Counted from the first letter of the stretch, positions 1 to 8,132 are shown. The stretch is DNA of 11,000 nt from Glandiceps talaboti (GCF_964340395.1 NC_135565.1:3680642-3691641); one strand, 5' to 3'. The notes: generated from the sequence alone by a model not told the origin. Program-made: numbers and translations.

Positions 1-322
1 ACGGAAGAAAAAAGAAACGTCAATATGAACCACGAAAGAGAGCCTGGAATGTCAATATATTAGTGACCTTTAAAACATACATTGTATGTACTCAAGGCTT
101 ACACACCCAAACAAAGAAATGAGATTAGTTACTTTGTATGTATGTATGTATGTATGTATGTATGTATGTATGTATGTATGTATGTATGTATGTATGTATG
201 TATGTTGTGGACTTATTGAATTTGAAGGATTAATTCTAAAACTTCAGCTATTTTAAATTTTCTTTCTGTACGAATGACATTTTCTCTTAGTTTAATAGTT
301 TTTTTTCTATTGAATGCTGGCT
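1..322. other. intronic sequence upstream of the duplication, no exon seen
   Basis: AT-rich non-coding sequence, presumably intron of the VWD-domain gene because the first proposed exon downstream begins in phase 1 and therefore needs an earlier exon. Apart from the GTAT microsatellite I see no acceptor-exon-donor combination. A 20-codon open stretch at 1-60 ends in TAG and has no supporting splice site. Confidence 0.5.
136..205. repeat. (GTAT)n microsatellite
   Basis: About 17.5 uninterrupted copies of the tetranucleotide GTAT. It is a simple tandem repeat likely to vary in length between individuals. Confidence 0.98.
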
Positions 323-988
323 AGTTTTAGACAAGTTTTCTGCCGACATGGAAAACGTTAATTATTATAAGCAGGCTTTTATTAAGCCAAGAAGTACAGG
401 CGTTCCTCTCACACGTCCGCCATTGCGTTAGACGAGCAAGGGACAATGGGATTGCTTTAGAATATTTTCTTTTGTTTCTGTTTTGAAGAACAATTAATTG
501 GGAATTTGCATGTGATATAATTTTCCCTTTCTCAGATAGAGACGTGATTGGATGAATACAAATTCCTACATCTGGTATTAGGAATGTCAAAAACTAAATA
601 CACGTAAACTAATTACTAAATTAGTAGACCAATCAAACATAAGCGATAACAATGTATAACTAGTATCGGATATAGCTTACAAAACTAATGAACACATTTA
701 CTGAGTATTCGAGGGCTGACATTATTTTGGTATTTTTTGTATCTTCATATTACATGATATTGGTGTTATTACTTCTCCTTTTACCCCAGATTTCATACTT
801 CCATTTGAACATTTAACAAATAAGTTGCATGTGTAAATACAGTGTTTATCATATCATAGTTAATATTAAATTGATGAAATTGTTTTTTTTTATATATTAA
901 GTTGGTATGATATGATATATATATACATGTATTTTCTAATTGTCTAATTTATATTATTCGTTGACAGGGGATGGATTTGGTGAGTATA
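323..988 (+). repeat. direct duplication, copy 1 (with microexon 1 at its 3' end)
   Basis: This 666-bp segment recurs at 1331-2003. By eye the copies differ by about seven substitutions, a 5-bp insertion and a 2-bp insertion in copy 2, plus three changes clustered in the 12-nt microexon. Identity begins at AGTTTTAGAC (323 and 1331) and ends just after the shared donor GTGAGTATA (988 and 2003). The copy is mainly intron. The 87-codon minus-strand open frame inside each copy is conserved only because the DNA is duplicated and shows no family resemblance. A false tandem made from two alleles during assembly is an alternative explanation. Confidence 0.95.
968..979 (+). CDS. candidate 12-nt microexon 1, Gly/Phe linker (Asp-Gly-Phe)
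   Basis: The sequence GGGATGGATTTG lies between an acceptor ending TTGACAG and a strong donor GTGAGT, with a CTAAT branch-point-like motif about 25 nt upstream of the acceptor. It is 12 nt long and fits a phase 1 to phase 1 exon: GG completes an upstream codon, GAT GGA TTT encode Asp-Gly-Phe, and the final G is shared with the next exon. Spliced to microexon 2 and VWD exon A it reads DGFDGGFGGIP, a Gly/Phe linker leading straight into the VWD module. Because the length is a multiple of three, inclusion or skipping keeps frame. The exon is inferred from splice sites and phase only. Microexons are easily mistaken, and the upstream exon is not in the window. Confidence 0.5.
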
Positions 989-1096
989 TAGCCTAATTAT
1001 GTAAATTTCTCGTAAATATTCTTGGGATGTTTACCGAAAGCTATTCAGTTCTTGTCACTACCCTACAGAACACATGCAATAAATTTCGTTTGATTT
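987..1096. repeat. diverged spacer repeat R1
   Basis: This segment starts TATAGCCTAATTA and ends TTTCGTTTGATTT. It matches 1198-1323 with many substitutions and a gap of about 15 bp, sharing blocks such as the GTAAATT, CTTGTCA and ACCCTAC motifs. It looks like an old dispersed repeat. It lies in the 342-bp spacer between the two duplication copies. Confidence 0.75.
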
Positions 1097-1197
1097 GAAC
1101 CAGTCGTGTTTTAGAAAATGGTGATAAAGTCGCACCACTTAAGACGACATTTCCTGACGAGAAACTATTTTTTTATTTTTTGTGGCCAATCTTGAGA

Positions 1198-1323
1198 TAT
1201 AGCCTAATTACTGAAAATCATTAATTACGTAAATTGCTCATTAATATTCACGGGATTTTACCAAAACCTAATCAAAACTTGTCATTACCCTACGGAACGC
1301 GTCTTGAAATTTTCGTTTGATTT
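1198..1323. repeat. diverged spacer repeat R2
   Basis: Second, longer copy of the R1 repeat, also starting TATAGCCTAATTA and ending TTTCGTTTGATTT. The R1-R2 divergence is far higher than the roughly 1% between the flanking large copies, so this pair is older or of separate origin. An 11-bp tandem (TTTTCGTTTGA, 1310-1331) marks the junction with duplication copy 2. Confidence 0.75.
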
Positions 1324-1330
1324 TCGTTTG

Positions 1331-2003
1331 AGTTTTAGACAAGTTTTCTGCCGACATGGAAAACGTTAATTATTATAAGCAGGCTTTTATTAAGCCAAGA
1401 AGTACAGACGTTCCTCTCACACGTCCGCCATTGCGTTAGACGAGCAAGGGACAATGGGATTGCTTTAGAATATTTTCTTTTGTTTCTGTTTTGAAGAACA
1501 ATTAATTGGGAATTTGCATGTGATATAATTTTCCCTTTCTCAGATAGAGACGTGATTGGATGAATACAAATTCCTACATCTGGTATTAGGAATGTCAAAA
1601 ACTAAATACACGTATAGTAAACTAATTACTAAATTAGTAGACCAATCAAACATAAGCGATAACAATGTATAACTAGTATCGGATATAGCTTACAAAACTA
1701 ATAAACACATTTACTGAGTATTCGAGGGCTGACATTATTTTGGTATTTTTTGTATCTTCATATTACATGATATTGGTGTTATTACTTCTCCTTTAACCCC
1801 AGATTTCATACTTCCATTTGAACATTTAACAAATAAGTTGCATGTGTAAATGCAGTGTTTATCATATCATAGTTAATATTAAATTGATGTAATTGTTTTT
1901 TTTTATATATTAAGTTGATATGATATGATATATATATATAAATGTATTTTCTAATTGTCTAATTTATATTATTCGTTGACAGATGGTGGATTTGGTGAGT
2001 ATA
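1331..2003 (+). repeat. direct duplication, copy 2 (with microexon 2 at its 3' end)
   Basis: Second copy of the 323-988 segment, 673 bp, with offsets growing from 1008 to 1015 because of the 5-bp and 2-bp insertions. Downstream of 2003 the sequence is unique and continues as the intron before VWD exon A, while copy 1 is followed by the spacer. This is therefore not a plain head-to-tail duplication of a 1-kb unit: either the spacer entered later or the copy was inserted with filler. Confidence 0.95.
1983..1994 (+). CDS. candidate 12-nt microexon 2, Gly/Phe linker (Gly-Gly-Phe)
   Basis: The sequence ATGGTGGATTTG sits between acceptor TTGACAG and donor GTGAGT, in the same context as microexon 1. 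In phase 1, AT completes the preceding codon (GAT, Asp, if joined to microexon 1), GGT GGA TTT encode Gly-Gly-Phe, and the last G joins GG at the start of VWD exon A to make a glycine codon. The next residues are Gly-Ile-Pro and then the VWD fold. The phase match with exon A is independent support. It differs from microexon 1 at three of 12 positions while the surrounding copied intron differs at about 1%. The in-frame ATG at 1983-1985 is not proposed as a start. Confidence 0.55.
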
Positions 2004-2486
2004 AATAACTTGTTTTAAAAAAATTGGCTATACAGTAATTTAAGCAAAACTCGACGTTTTACAAAGATTTCAAGTATGAGAAAGACATAGGTAGAACAAG
2101 ACCTTTCACCGGAAGACTGTATGTAGAATATACATTTGTTATGTAACCGATCACTTGGTAAGTTGAGATTGTTTTAAGTGATAAATAACAACATTGTTAC
2201 AACTGAACATATAACATGATACTTATAATTGAGAGGATTTCAAAATGTTGAATTAATGTAAACAAACCTATCTCCTTGACCACAATCTTGTTGTGTAAAG
2301 CAGTAAAAGTACTGATATCTATCAAGTAAGACAAGACACTCAACTTGTCAAATTATCACCTTTAATCATAAAAGGTATTATGGTAATGGCTTGCACGTTT
2401 GTGATTTATGTAGAGTACGCATGTTGTTAATGAGTATCTTTTGGTATATCCAGTAATGCACTGCTGTATGTAATTGGGAAGAAGAC

Positions 2487-2604
<118 letters not shown>

Positions 2605-2687
2605 TAGTCGTCCGATGATTGCGTAAGCATGAAACACTGTGTAACAGCTCCTGTGTATCTTACTTGATACTGTCCTATTTTTAATAG

Positions 2688-2688
<1 letters not shown>

Positions 2689-2741
<53 letters not shown>

Positions 2742-2810
2742 CTGTGTGTGTCTGTGTGTGTCTGTGTTTGTGTCTGTGTCTGTGTCTGTGTCTGTGTCTG
2801 TGTCTGTGTA
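2689..2810. repeat. compound microsatellite (TA)n-(TG)n-(TCTGTG)n
   Basis: A run of TA (about 2689-2726) changes to TG (to about 2740), then to ten-base TCTGTGTGTG units and finally to hexamer TGTGTC units ending near 2810. The gradient suggests stepwise growth by slippage from a TA/TG core. Confidence 0.95.
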
Positions 2811-2920
2811 TATTATAGAAGTATGCATGTACATGTATATATCGTATATATGTGTGTATATAGGGTTTAGATATTGCTTATGTGTGTGAATCGAACTGAC
2901 TTACATATCTTTTGTATTAG

Positions 2921-3195
2921 GGGGGATTCCTACTGTTGTTGCCATTGAAACGGGTGATCCTCACATAACAACATTTGACGGACTTCACTACAACTACCAA
3001 GGTGTCTGTAGGTTTGTCCTATTCACCGACGGATGCGGAAGACGACGCCCATCATTCAGAGTTGAATCAATCACCGAGGGCGGTGTCAACAAAAAGGGAG
3101 AAGATGTTGCTCGTGTTGCAGCTGTCACTGTCCGTTTAGGAATGGATACATCGTATGAGACGGTTATCGATTTACACAGGGGGGAGGTTGCTAAG
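2921..3195 (+). CDS. VWD domain, N-terminal half (exon A)
   Basis: This exon encodes 91 residues after two bases that finish a split codon. It is the first half of a von Willebrand factor type D domain, an extracellular disulfide-bonded module found in VWF, mucins, zonadhesin-type proteins and many invertebrate secreted proteins. Diagnostic motifs are GDPHITTFDG (residues 11-20), YNYQGVCRFVLFTDGC (23-38) and PSFRV (43-47). Cys29 and Cys38 are retained, while the usual cysteine four residues before GDPH is alanine (Ala7). The acceptor is TTTTGTATTAG and the donor is AAG|GTATGT, giving phase 0 at the 3' end, which matches exon B. No start codon or signal peptide is present, so this is internal to a larger gene. 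A domain call is safe; an orthologue name is not. Confidence 0.95.
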
Positions 3196-5138
3196 GTATG
3201 TTTTATTTGTCTAAAACAAGTGACCTATTGGTCAGAATAACTCCGCTGTTATTTTAAGTGAATTATGGAGAGAAGATCGAGGAGAAACTCCAACTTGTTT
3301 GTCAAAACTTATAACTGTTCGTGATGTACTAGATTGACTGAATGCTCAGCTAACCCAACTAGATTGCTAGTCTGAGATTGTGTATAGCTCTCTTCCTCAT
3401 CTATAAATGAATAAATTACAAATTCGTATGTACATTGTACTACTATGACCCTACACCAAAAGTGTGACTTGCACCATACCTTTAAAGGCTCACTTTGAGA
3501 AGGATTTAACAGTAGGTGTAAATAAACATTAGGTGCAAAGCTATAGAGAAAGTTGGCCAAGAACAAATGAATTATCATGTGTAATCCATAGATAAACTAA
3601 CACTAATTCGAGAACGTGGGATTGAAGAGCTAGCCTTTAATTGATAAAATAACACCCGTACGGGAACCTGGGATTGAAACCCTGGCCTTTTTCACTATGA
3701 CATATTACCCCATGTATTATGGAATTTAATATCAGCAGTGGATATAATCCAATAATCATTCATTGTTGTGAGGATGTTGCTAAAAAAAATTTAATGTCGG
3801 CTATTTCACAATAAATTCATTGATGTATTGTTATAGTCTGCGATAGTCGTTAATTTATTCGTAATAACCATAAGATATTGTGATGTCACAGATAAGGTTT
3901 AGCAAGTGATTAAGGCTAACTTTTATGAAAAATTAATACAGTAACTTAAGGTAATGAAACACATAACGACTTTTGAAGCTATTAAATATATTAGACCTAG
4001 GGCATCAAGTAGTCCTAAAATTTCACTTTCGCATATCACCTAAAATGGTTGTGTCCGAAACATTGGTATATGGCAGATATAGTAAAGTGATTTAGGTATG
4101 TTAGAGAACATTACGTGCATGTGCTCAGATCATACCTACTATGTATAATAGAAACTGGAATCTATGTTCCCTATATATAGAGTTAACCTCTAATGAAATG
4201 TGGTGACCTGTAAGTTGTAGTGTCGATAACATGTAGTGTCAGAAATACAAAGCATATCATTATCATGAATATTATTATCTTAATCTGAAGAGTAGAACAC
4301 TTTAAATTAACGCTTATAAACTATCAATGAAGGTTACCGTTACGGAACATTCAGTTTTTGTCCCACGTGAAAAGTAAGTGAAGCATTGATGATGAAAAAG
4401 CGGAGTATTTACATGACATGTTGTGCAAGTAGTGTGGTAGTTAGTACTTGTATTTTTATGTTTCAACCACACTCACTCTAGATGAAGAAATATTAAAGCA
4501 TATAGGTTAGAAACGGGGACAAGAACACATACCCACAATGCAGACAAGGTCCTTGTAGAAATGAGTTTTCTTTGCATCATGATCACAATCCAAAACATAT
4601 TGACCCCCTCTCATTCAAAGTTCTCATTCAGGGTGTATTTTCATACCAAAACCCTTCACTTTGTTGGTGCATGTCAGGCTTGGAGACATATTTTTTTATT
4701 AAAACACGGCATTTGTGAGCGTACTTTATGTTTCCATGGAAACAACTTTCCTATTTTAGACAACTTGTGTTTCAAAGGATATGTCTAACGTATATATGCC
4801 AAAAGTAAAGAATATTTTCCATCTAATTTTGCAAAACATATGAACAATATGTTGATTTTGTTACCACGGCAAATGGTGTTTATAAAATGATTCCCTTTTT
4901 GAACCCAGCGTAACAAACTATCCATATAGGGTAGGCAATATGTCAATAAACCTGATTAAATTTATAACTTTTATTTGTCAGATGCAGTTGTATTTTACCA
5001 AACCAATATTTTAAGTATACTGCAAGGTGTGTGTTATGTTCATAAGCATTGCTTTAATATACCGGTTACCAGAGAAATCTCAGTAAAATTCAATAATTCG
5101 GCAAAATCTCTAACATTCAACTGTATGATGGCTTTTAG
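3196..5138 (+). other. 1943-bp intron splitting the VWD domain
   Basis: GT-AG intron from GTATGT at 3196 to CTTTTAG at 5136-5138, phase 0. It contains a pair of tRNA-like repeat fragments at 3607-3712 and otherwise AT-rich sequence. Open frames inside it (3309-3578 minus, 4561-4788 plus) show no domain or splice support. Confidence 0.9.
3607..3712 (-). repeat. two tandem tRNA-like (SINE-type) repeat fragments
   Basis: Two related units of about 50 bp, 3607-3656 and 3659-3712, share the pattern CG.GAAC.TGGGATTGAA...CT.GCCTTT and an end like TA.CACC or TTACCCC. On the minus strand each holds a sequence resembling the B box of tRNA promoters (GGTTTCAATCCC in the second unit; compare the GGTTCGANNCC consensus). 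The first halves are too degenerate for a functional tRNA. They are best read as decayed tRNA-derived repeat pieces. Confidence 0.45.
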
Positions 5139-5422
5139 GTGAATGGTAACCATGTGGAGACCTTTCCACACTACCTAAGCTCAGATGTTTGGATGGAAAA
5201 ACCTGGGGGCAAAACTGTTGTTCTCAAAGTTGCTAATCAATTCGAGATCACGTGGGATGGCTTGAAAAGCATTGAATCTCAGCTCCATGACTCACAACAT
5301 GGCAAGCTATGTGGACTTCTTGGCGACGCAGATGGTGACATCAGTAATGATCTTAGCATGCCTGATGGGAAGTTGACTGATGATTTAGTAGAGTTTGGAG
5401 ACAGCTGGAAAGTGCCCGGAAG
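5139..5422 (+). CDS. VWD domain, C-terminal half (exon B)
   Basis: The exon encodes 94 residues plus two bases of a split codon and completes the VWD fold begun in exon A. Typical features in order are VNGNHVETFP (1-10), VVLKVANQFEITWDG (27-41), the HGKLCGLLGD core (54-63), a calcium-loop-like DADGDISND (63-71), PDG (75-77) and the closing FGDSWKV (86-92). In canonical VWD domains the core is CGLCG; here Cys58 is kept but the second cysteine is Leu61. The acceptor is GGCTTTTAG at 5130-5138, phase 0. The donor AAG|GTACAGTA after 5422 gives phase 2. If that donor is not used, the frame runs six codons further to TAA at 5433-5435. Confidence 0.93.
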
Positions 5423-5606
5423 GTACAGTAATTAAATGTGATAGCTATAATGTAAAATTATTCCTTGGCATTTGCAATAGCATAGTAATTTCAGATGATG
5501 AGTTTGCCAAAACAGTGTGTGTTCACAAACGTATTTTTTATCTAGGTTCATACATCATTGGTAGTATTTGATAACATATCAGACACGCCTACACTTTACA
5601 GATCGA

Positions 5607-5612
5607 AATAAA
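5607..5612 (+). promoter_or_regulatory. possible alternative poly(A) signal
   Basis: Canonical AATAAA located 172 nt after the read-through stop of exon B. It could end a shorter transcript if the 5423 donor is skipped. AATAAA is common by chance in AT-rich DNA. Confidence 0.3.
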
Positions 5613-6546
5613 ATGCAAGTAATTGAAAAACCTGGCTACAAATGAAGTCTTGGAAAATTGTATATGTAGTCCACTGCAATTTTCTATGTTTTGTTTCACC
5701 TGTAACAAATCAGCTTATCTGAAGTGTTGCTGTTGCCCACCAATGATGCATAGTGTGAACAGGATAAAAAACATTCGTGACACGCATGTACACTGTTTCA
5801 GCTAGCATGCCTGAAATTTGGTGTTACTGTGAGCAATTTAAAATTAGTAAGTAGCGCATTTCTCTTTGAAACCAGGAGGGTAGACATGGGGTTGATGGGA
5901 CAACTGATGACACGTCAATCAAGCATGTGTTGAAATTAACACCGCATGATCTGAAGTCATTCCTTACCAAATACATACAAGAAACGTTCGTTTTAGTGAA
6001 AATATACATCTAGCCACGTGATGTCCTTTAGTGTCACGACCACGATTTAATAATTGTCAAAGTCCTCAGCATGTTGGATTTAGATCGCAAGTAAGCAAAC
6101 TATCCTGACAGTTTAATTTTTATAAGATTTTAACGATTTTATATGCATAACATATTGTCACGAAATCGTACATTTCTAACCCAAATATATCGAGAGGACT
6201 GATACCCACCTCTTCACTGGGTCACCAATGGTATCAAACAATGCATTTGATTTGGTTTGACTGAAGAAGAGTGGTTTAGCTCTATCGAAATGTTTCACCG
6301 TTAAACTATTACCCTCATAATAGCCAGTCGAAGACAGGGTTCTCTCAATCAATACTAAGTTCTTTTTTTTTACCTAGTTTCTGTATTAAAAGCTGTAAAG
6401 TAACATAGCTTTGTTTTATAATATATGCATGTATCATTAATATATTTGCTCCGGTGTGTGTTAGGAGGCTAGAAAGGGATTCAGACGACATTTTTTCCAT
6501 GTTAGGAATACAGTTCATTAGATTGAATATTATATCTTCGTATGTG

Positions 6547-6575
6547 CTGACGTCATTCTTGTCCTTCTTTTACAG
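6547..6575 (+). promoter_or_regulatory. branch point and 3' splice site of terminal exon
   Basis: CTGAC at 6547-6551 matches the animal branch-point consensus. It is followed by the pyrimidine-rich CTTGTCCTTCTTTTACAG, with AG at 6574-6575 about 25 nt from the branch adenosine. This is the strongest acceptor I see downstream of exon B. Confidence 0.65.
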
Positions 6576-6585
6576 TGCATGTTAA
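6576..6585 (+). CDS. terminal coding segment: Ser-Ala-Cys-stop
   Basis: Joining the phase 2 end of exon B (AG) to T at 6576 gives AGT, then GCA, TGT and TAA: Ser-Ala-Cys-stop. The protein would end FGDSWKVPGSAC. VWD domains normally have a cysteine a few residues after the SWKV motif, and this cysteine falls exactly there. Combined with a strong branch point and acceptor, this makes a coherent last exon that carries three residues and the 3' UTR. The gene would therefore lack the C8 and TIL modules that often follow VWD domains in mucins and VWF. It rests on sequence logic only; transcript data would settle it. Confidence 0.65.
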
Positions 6586-6638
6586 GATGGCAGAAGAATA
6601 CAATCTTACCATAAACTGACTATACATCGGAATTGGAC

Positions 6639-6640
<2 letters not shown>

Positions 6641-6674
<34 letters not shown>
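6641..6674. repeat. (CA)17 microsatellite
   Basis: Seventeen uninterrupted CA dinucleotides, followed by an imperfect AACACACA tail to about 6682. If the terminal exon is right, this repeat is transcribed in the 3' UTR. Confidence 0.97.
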
Positions 6675-6681
<7 letters not shown>

Positions 6682-7102
6682 ATCTCATATCGCTACATTC
6701 ATCTCATCGGCCTATGCGCCAAACTTATTTATTCTGTAGCCAGCTTCAAGCGAGGTTAGGTTAGGTTAAGGTAAATGACTGTTTAAAATGGTCGTCATGG
6801 ATACCAATCGCACTGTTGTAGAAAGAATTGTTGATTTGCACCATCGAAATTGATAAAGCAGAAGTACTTGAACCATCCGGGAATTCTGTTGTCGTTTGCA
6901 GTGAAACGCCAAGGATGGGAAATTTGGAAAGTATGTCACAGTGACTGTTGGTCTTCTGACCCAAAGTTTGCCTCGGTAGAGGACCTCTAGTGGGAAAGCT
7001 GAAATCCTTATAATTTCTCTAATAACGAGAATTTGAGTTTTTGAAATTCTTGGATTATTTTGGGCTTGTCAATCTGCACACTTGGAAATACTTCACATGG
7101 GA

Positions 7103-7108
7103 AATAAA
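7103..7108 (+). promoter_or_regulatory. candidate poly(A) signal of the VWD gene
   Basis: AATAAA, the first one I find after the proposed stop, followed at about 7132-7142 by a run of T that could serve as the downstream U-rich element. This gives a 3' UTR of roughly 540 nt. Confidence 0.5.
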
Positions 7109-7125
7109 GAGTTTAAGCATCACTG

Positions 7126-8046
7126 AGAGTCATGTTTTTTTTTAATGGAAGAATGACGTTTAGTACAAACACAATGAAAGTCAGTTCACTATCACAAAAC
7201 TGTCGTCTTGCTCGACAACATCTCACTAACATTGCATCGTCAGGTGTGACAAACATTACTTACTAAAGAGTTTTTGTTGAACCCGACAAACTTGTTTTAA
7301 GCCAGATGTCTTACATTGTAACTGTGGTGTTATATCTAAAACATCCTCTATTGAGTCCAAAGCCATAATCAGATTTCAAGGTCCCACGAACTGATTGAAA
7401 ATGAAAAGACAAAGCCTAAACTGGTGGGATGGTGGATGAACGGAAGAACGGACGATTGTTTTGTTTTGTTTGCAAGAAAATGTTGATTTTAGGTAGAACA
7501 GATTAGACTAAAGTCAACAACGATATCCCAGAATATTTTAAAGCATTGGCTTGTCGTTTTCTTCCAATATATCAACGACTGATAGCCATCTTTATTTCTG
7601 AACGATATCATAAACACCCCCCCCCCCGAAAAAACACACAAAACAAACAAACAAACAAAACAAAATCACGACCCTAAGTCTACAAGAAATAACCCCTTCT
7701 TCAAGTAACAGGTGTGGTACATTATCATAAGCGTATTATGATGTGTAGTTTGAAACATTTAGATAAACATTTCTGACAATATTCCAACAGATATGGAAAC
7801 TTATGCCCATTCAAACACCATAATTTAACACAACTCATCAAAGCAAATGGAATTTCCAGAGTTGGTGTAGATGTAAATTTAATATTTGCTACGCACTGGT
7901 TTAACATGTTTTTATGATTTCGAAAAGGGAAGGAGAGAAAACACGTTAAGTTATTTCAGTTGGACGATAGTTTACATCGTTGGGATTGATTCATTGATTG
8001 ATTGGAGTTCTCAACTGTGGCATTACATCTGATTTACAACTTAAAG
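7126..8046. other. intergenic, no gene seen
   Basis: AT-rich sequence with no splice-supported exon or recognisable protein. A C11 run followed by CAAA-type repeats lies at 7617-7665. Confidence 0.5.
7617..7665. repeat. C11 run and (CAAA)n low-complexity tract
   Basis: Eleven cytosines (7617-7627) are followed by A-rich CACA and CAAA units to about 7665. Confidence 0.9.
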
Positions 8047-8051
8047 ACTGT

Positions 8052-8132
8052 TGGAAATTGAAATTTAGTTAAATATATAATAAATATACAATAAATAGAG
8101 TTTTCGGCGGCCATTTTGGATTTATGCAAATT
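8052..8132. repeat. dispersed repeat with GGCGGCCATTTTGG core, copy 1
   Basis: An AT-rich part with TTAAATATATAATAAATA leads into GGCGGCCATTTTGGATTTA, then TGCAAATT. The same order recurs 162 bp downstream. The two copies look like remnants of one repeat family or of a local duplication. The family is not identified. Confidence 0.75.

Larger units (their letters stand above)
5423..6575 (+). other. last intron (1153 bp), alternative 3' end inside
   Basis: GTACAG to TTTTACAG intron in phase 2. It holds a possible alternative end: retained intron sequence gives a TAA at 5433-5435 followed by an AATAAA at 5607-5612. The rest is AT-rich. A small imperfect hairpin with GATACC (6201-6206) and GGTATC (6230-6235) arms is present. 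A 45-codon plus-strand open stretch at 5876-6013 does not match the incoming phase. Confidence 0.6.
6586..7125 (+). other. predicted 3' UTR
   Basis: Sequence from the proposed stop to just beyond the first AATAAA downstream. It contains a CA microsatellite at 6641-6674. The short minus-strand open frame at 6761-6964 shows no recognisable family. The end point is approximate. Confidence 0.5.

Noticed and set aside
1-60. Opening 20-codon frame in frame 1 that looks mildly protein-like
   Set aside because: It ends in TAG with no donor before it and is too short to judge at the window edge.
327-1598. Identical 87-codon minus-strand open frames at 327-590 and 1335-1598
   Set aside because: They are kept only because the DNA is duplicated. 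Their single coding difference changes an amino acid, and there is no domain, codon bias or splice context.
5623-5805. Plus-strand cysteine-rich frame of 60 codons, which might look like a secreted cysteine-rich or TIL-like exon
   Set aside because: The cysteine spacing fits no module I know, there is no good acceptor in the right phase, and it lies in the last intron.
5876-6013. Plus-strand open stretch of 45 codons after acceptor-like AAACCAG
   Set aside because: It needs phase 0, but exon B ends in phase 2. In the correct phase it stops after about 18 residues. It has no cysteine and no resemblance to C8 or TIL.
6201-6235. GATACC...GGTATC inverted repeat with an inner CCCA/TGGG pair
   Set aside because: Short, imperfect and inside an intron; compatible with chance.
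6754-6772. GGTTAGGTTAGGTTAAGG, similar to a TTAGG telomere repeat
   Set aside because: Only about three imperfect units; too short to call an interstitial telomere.
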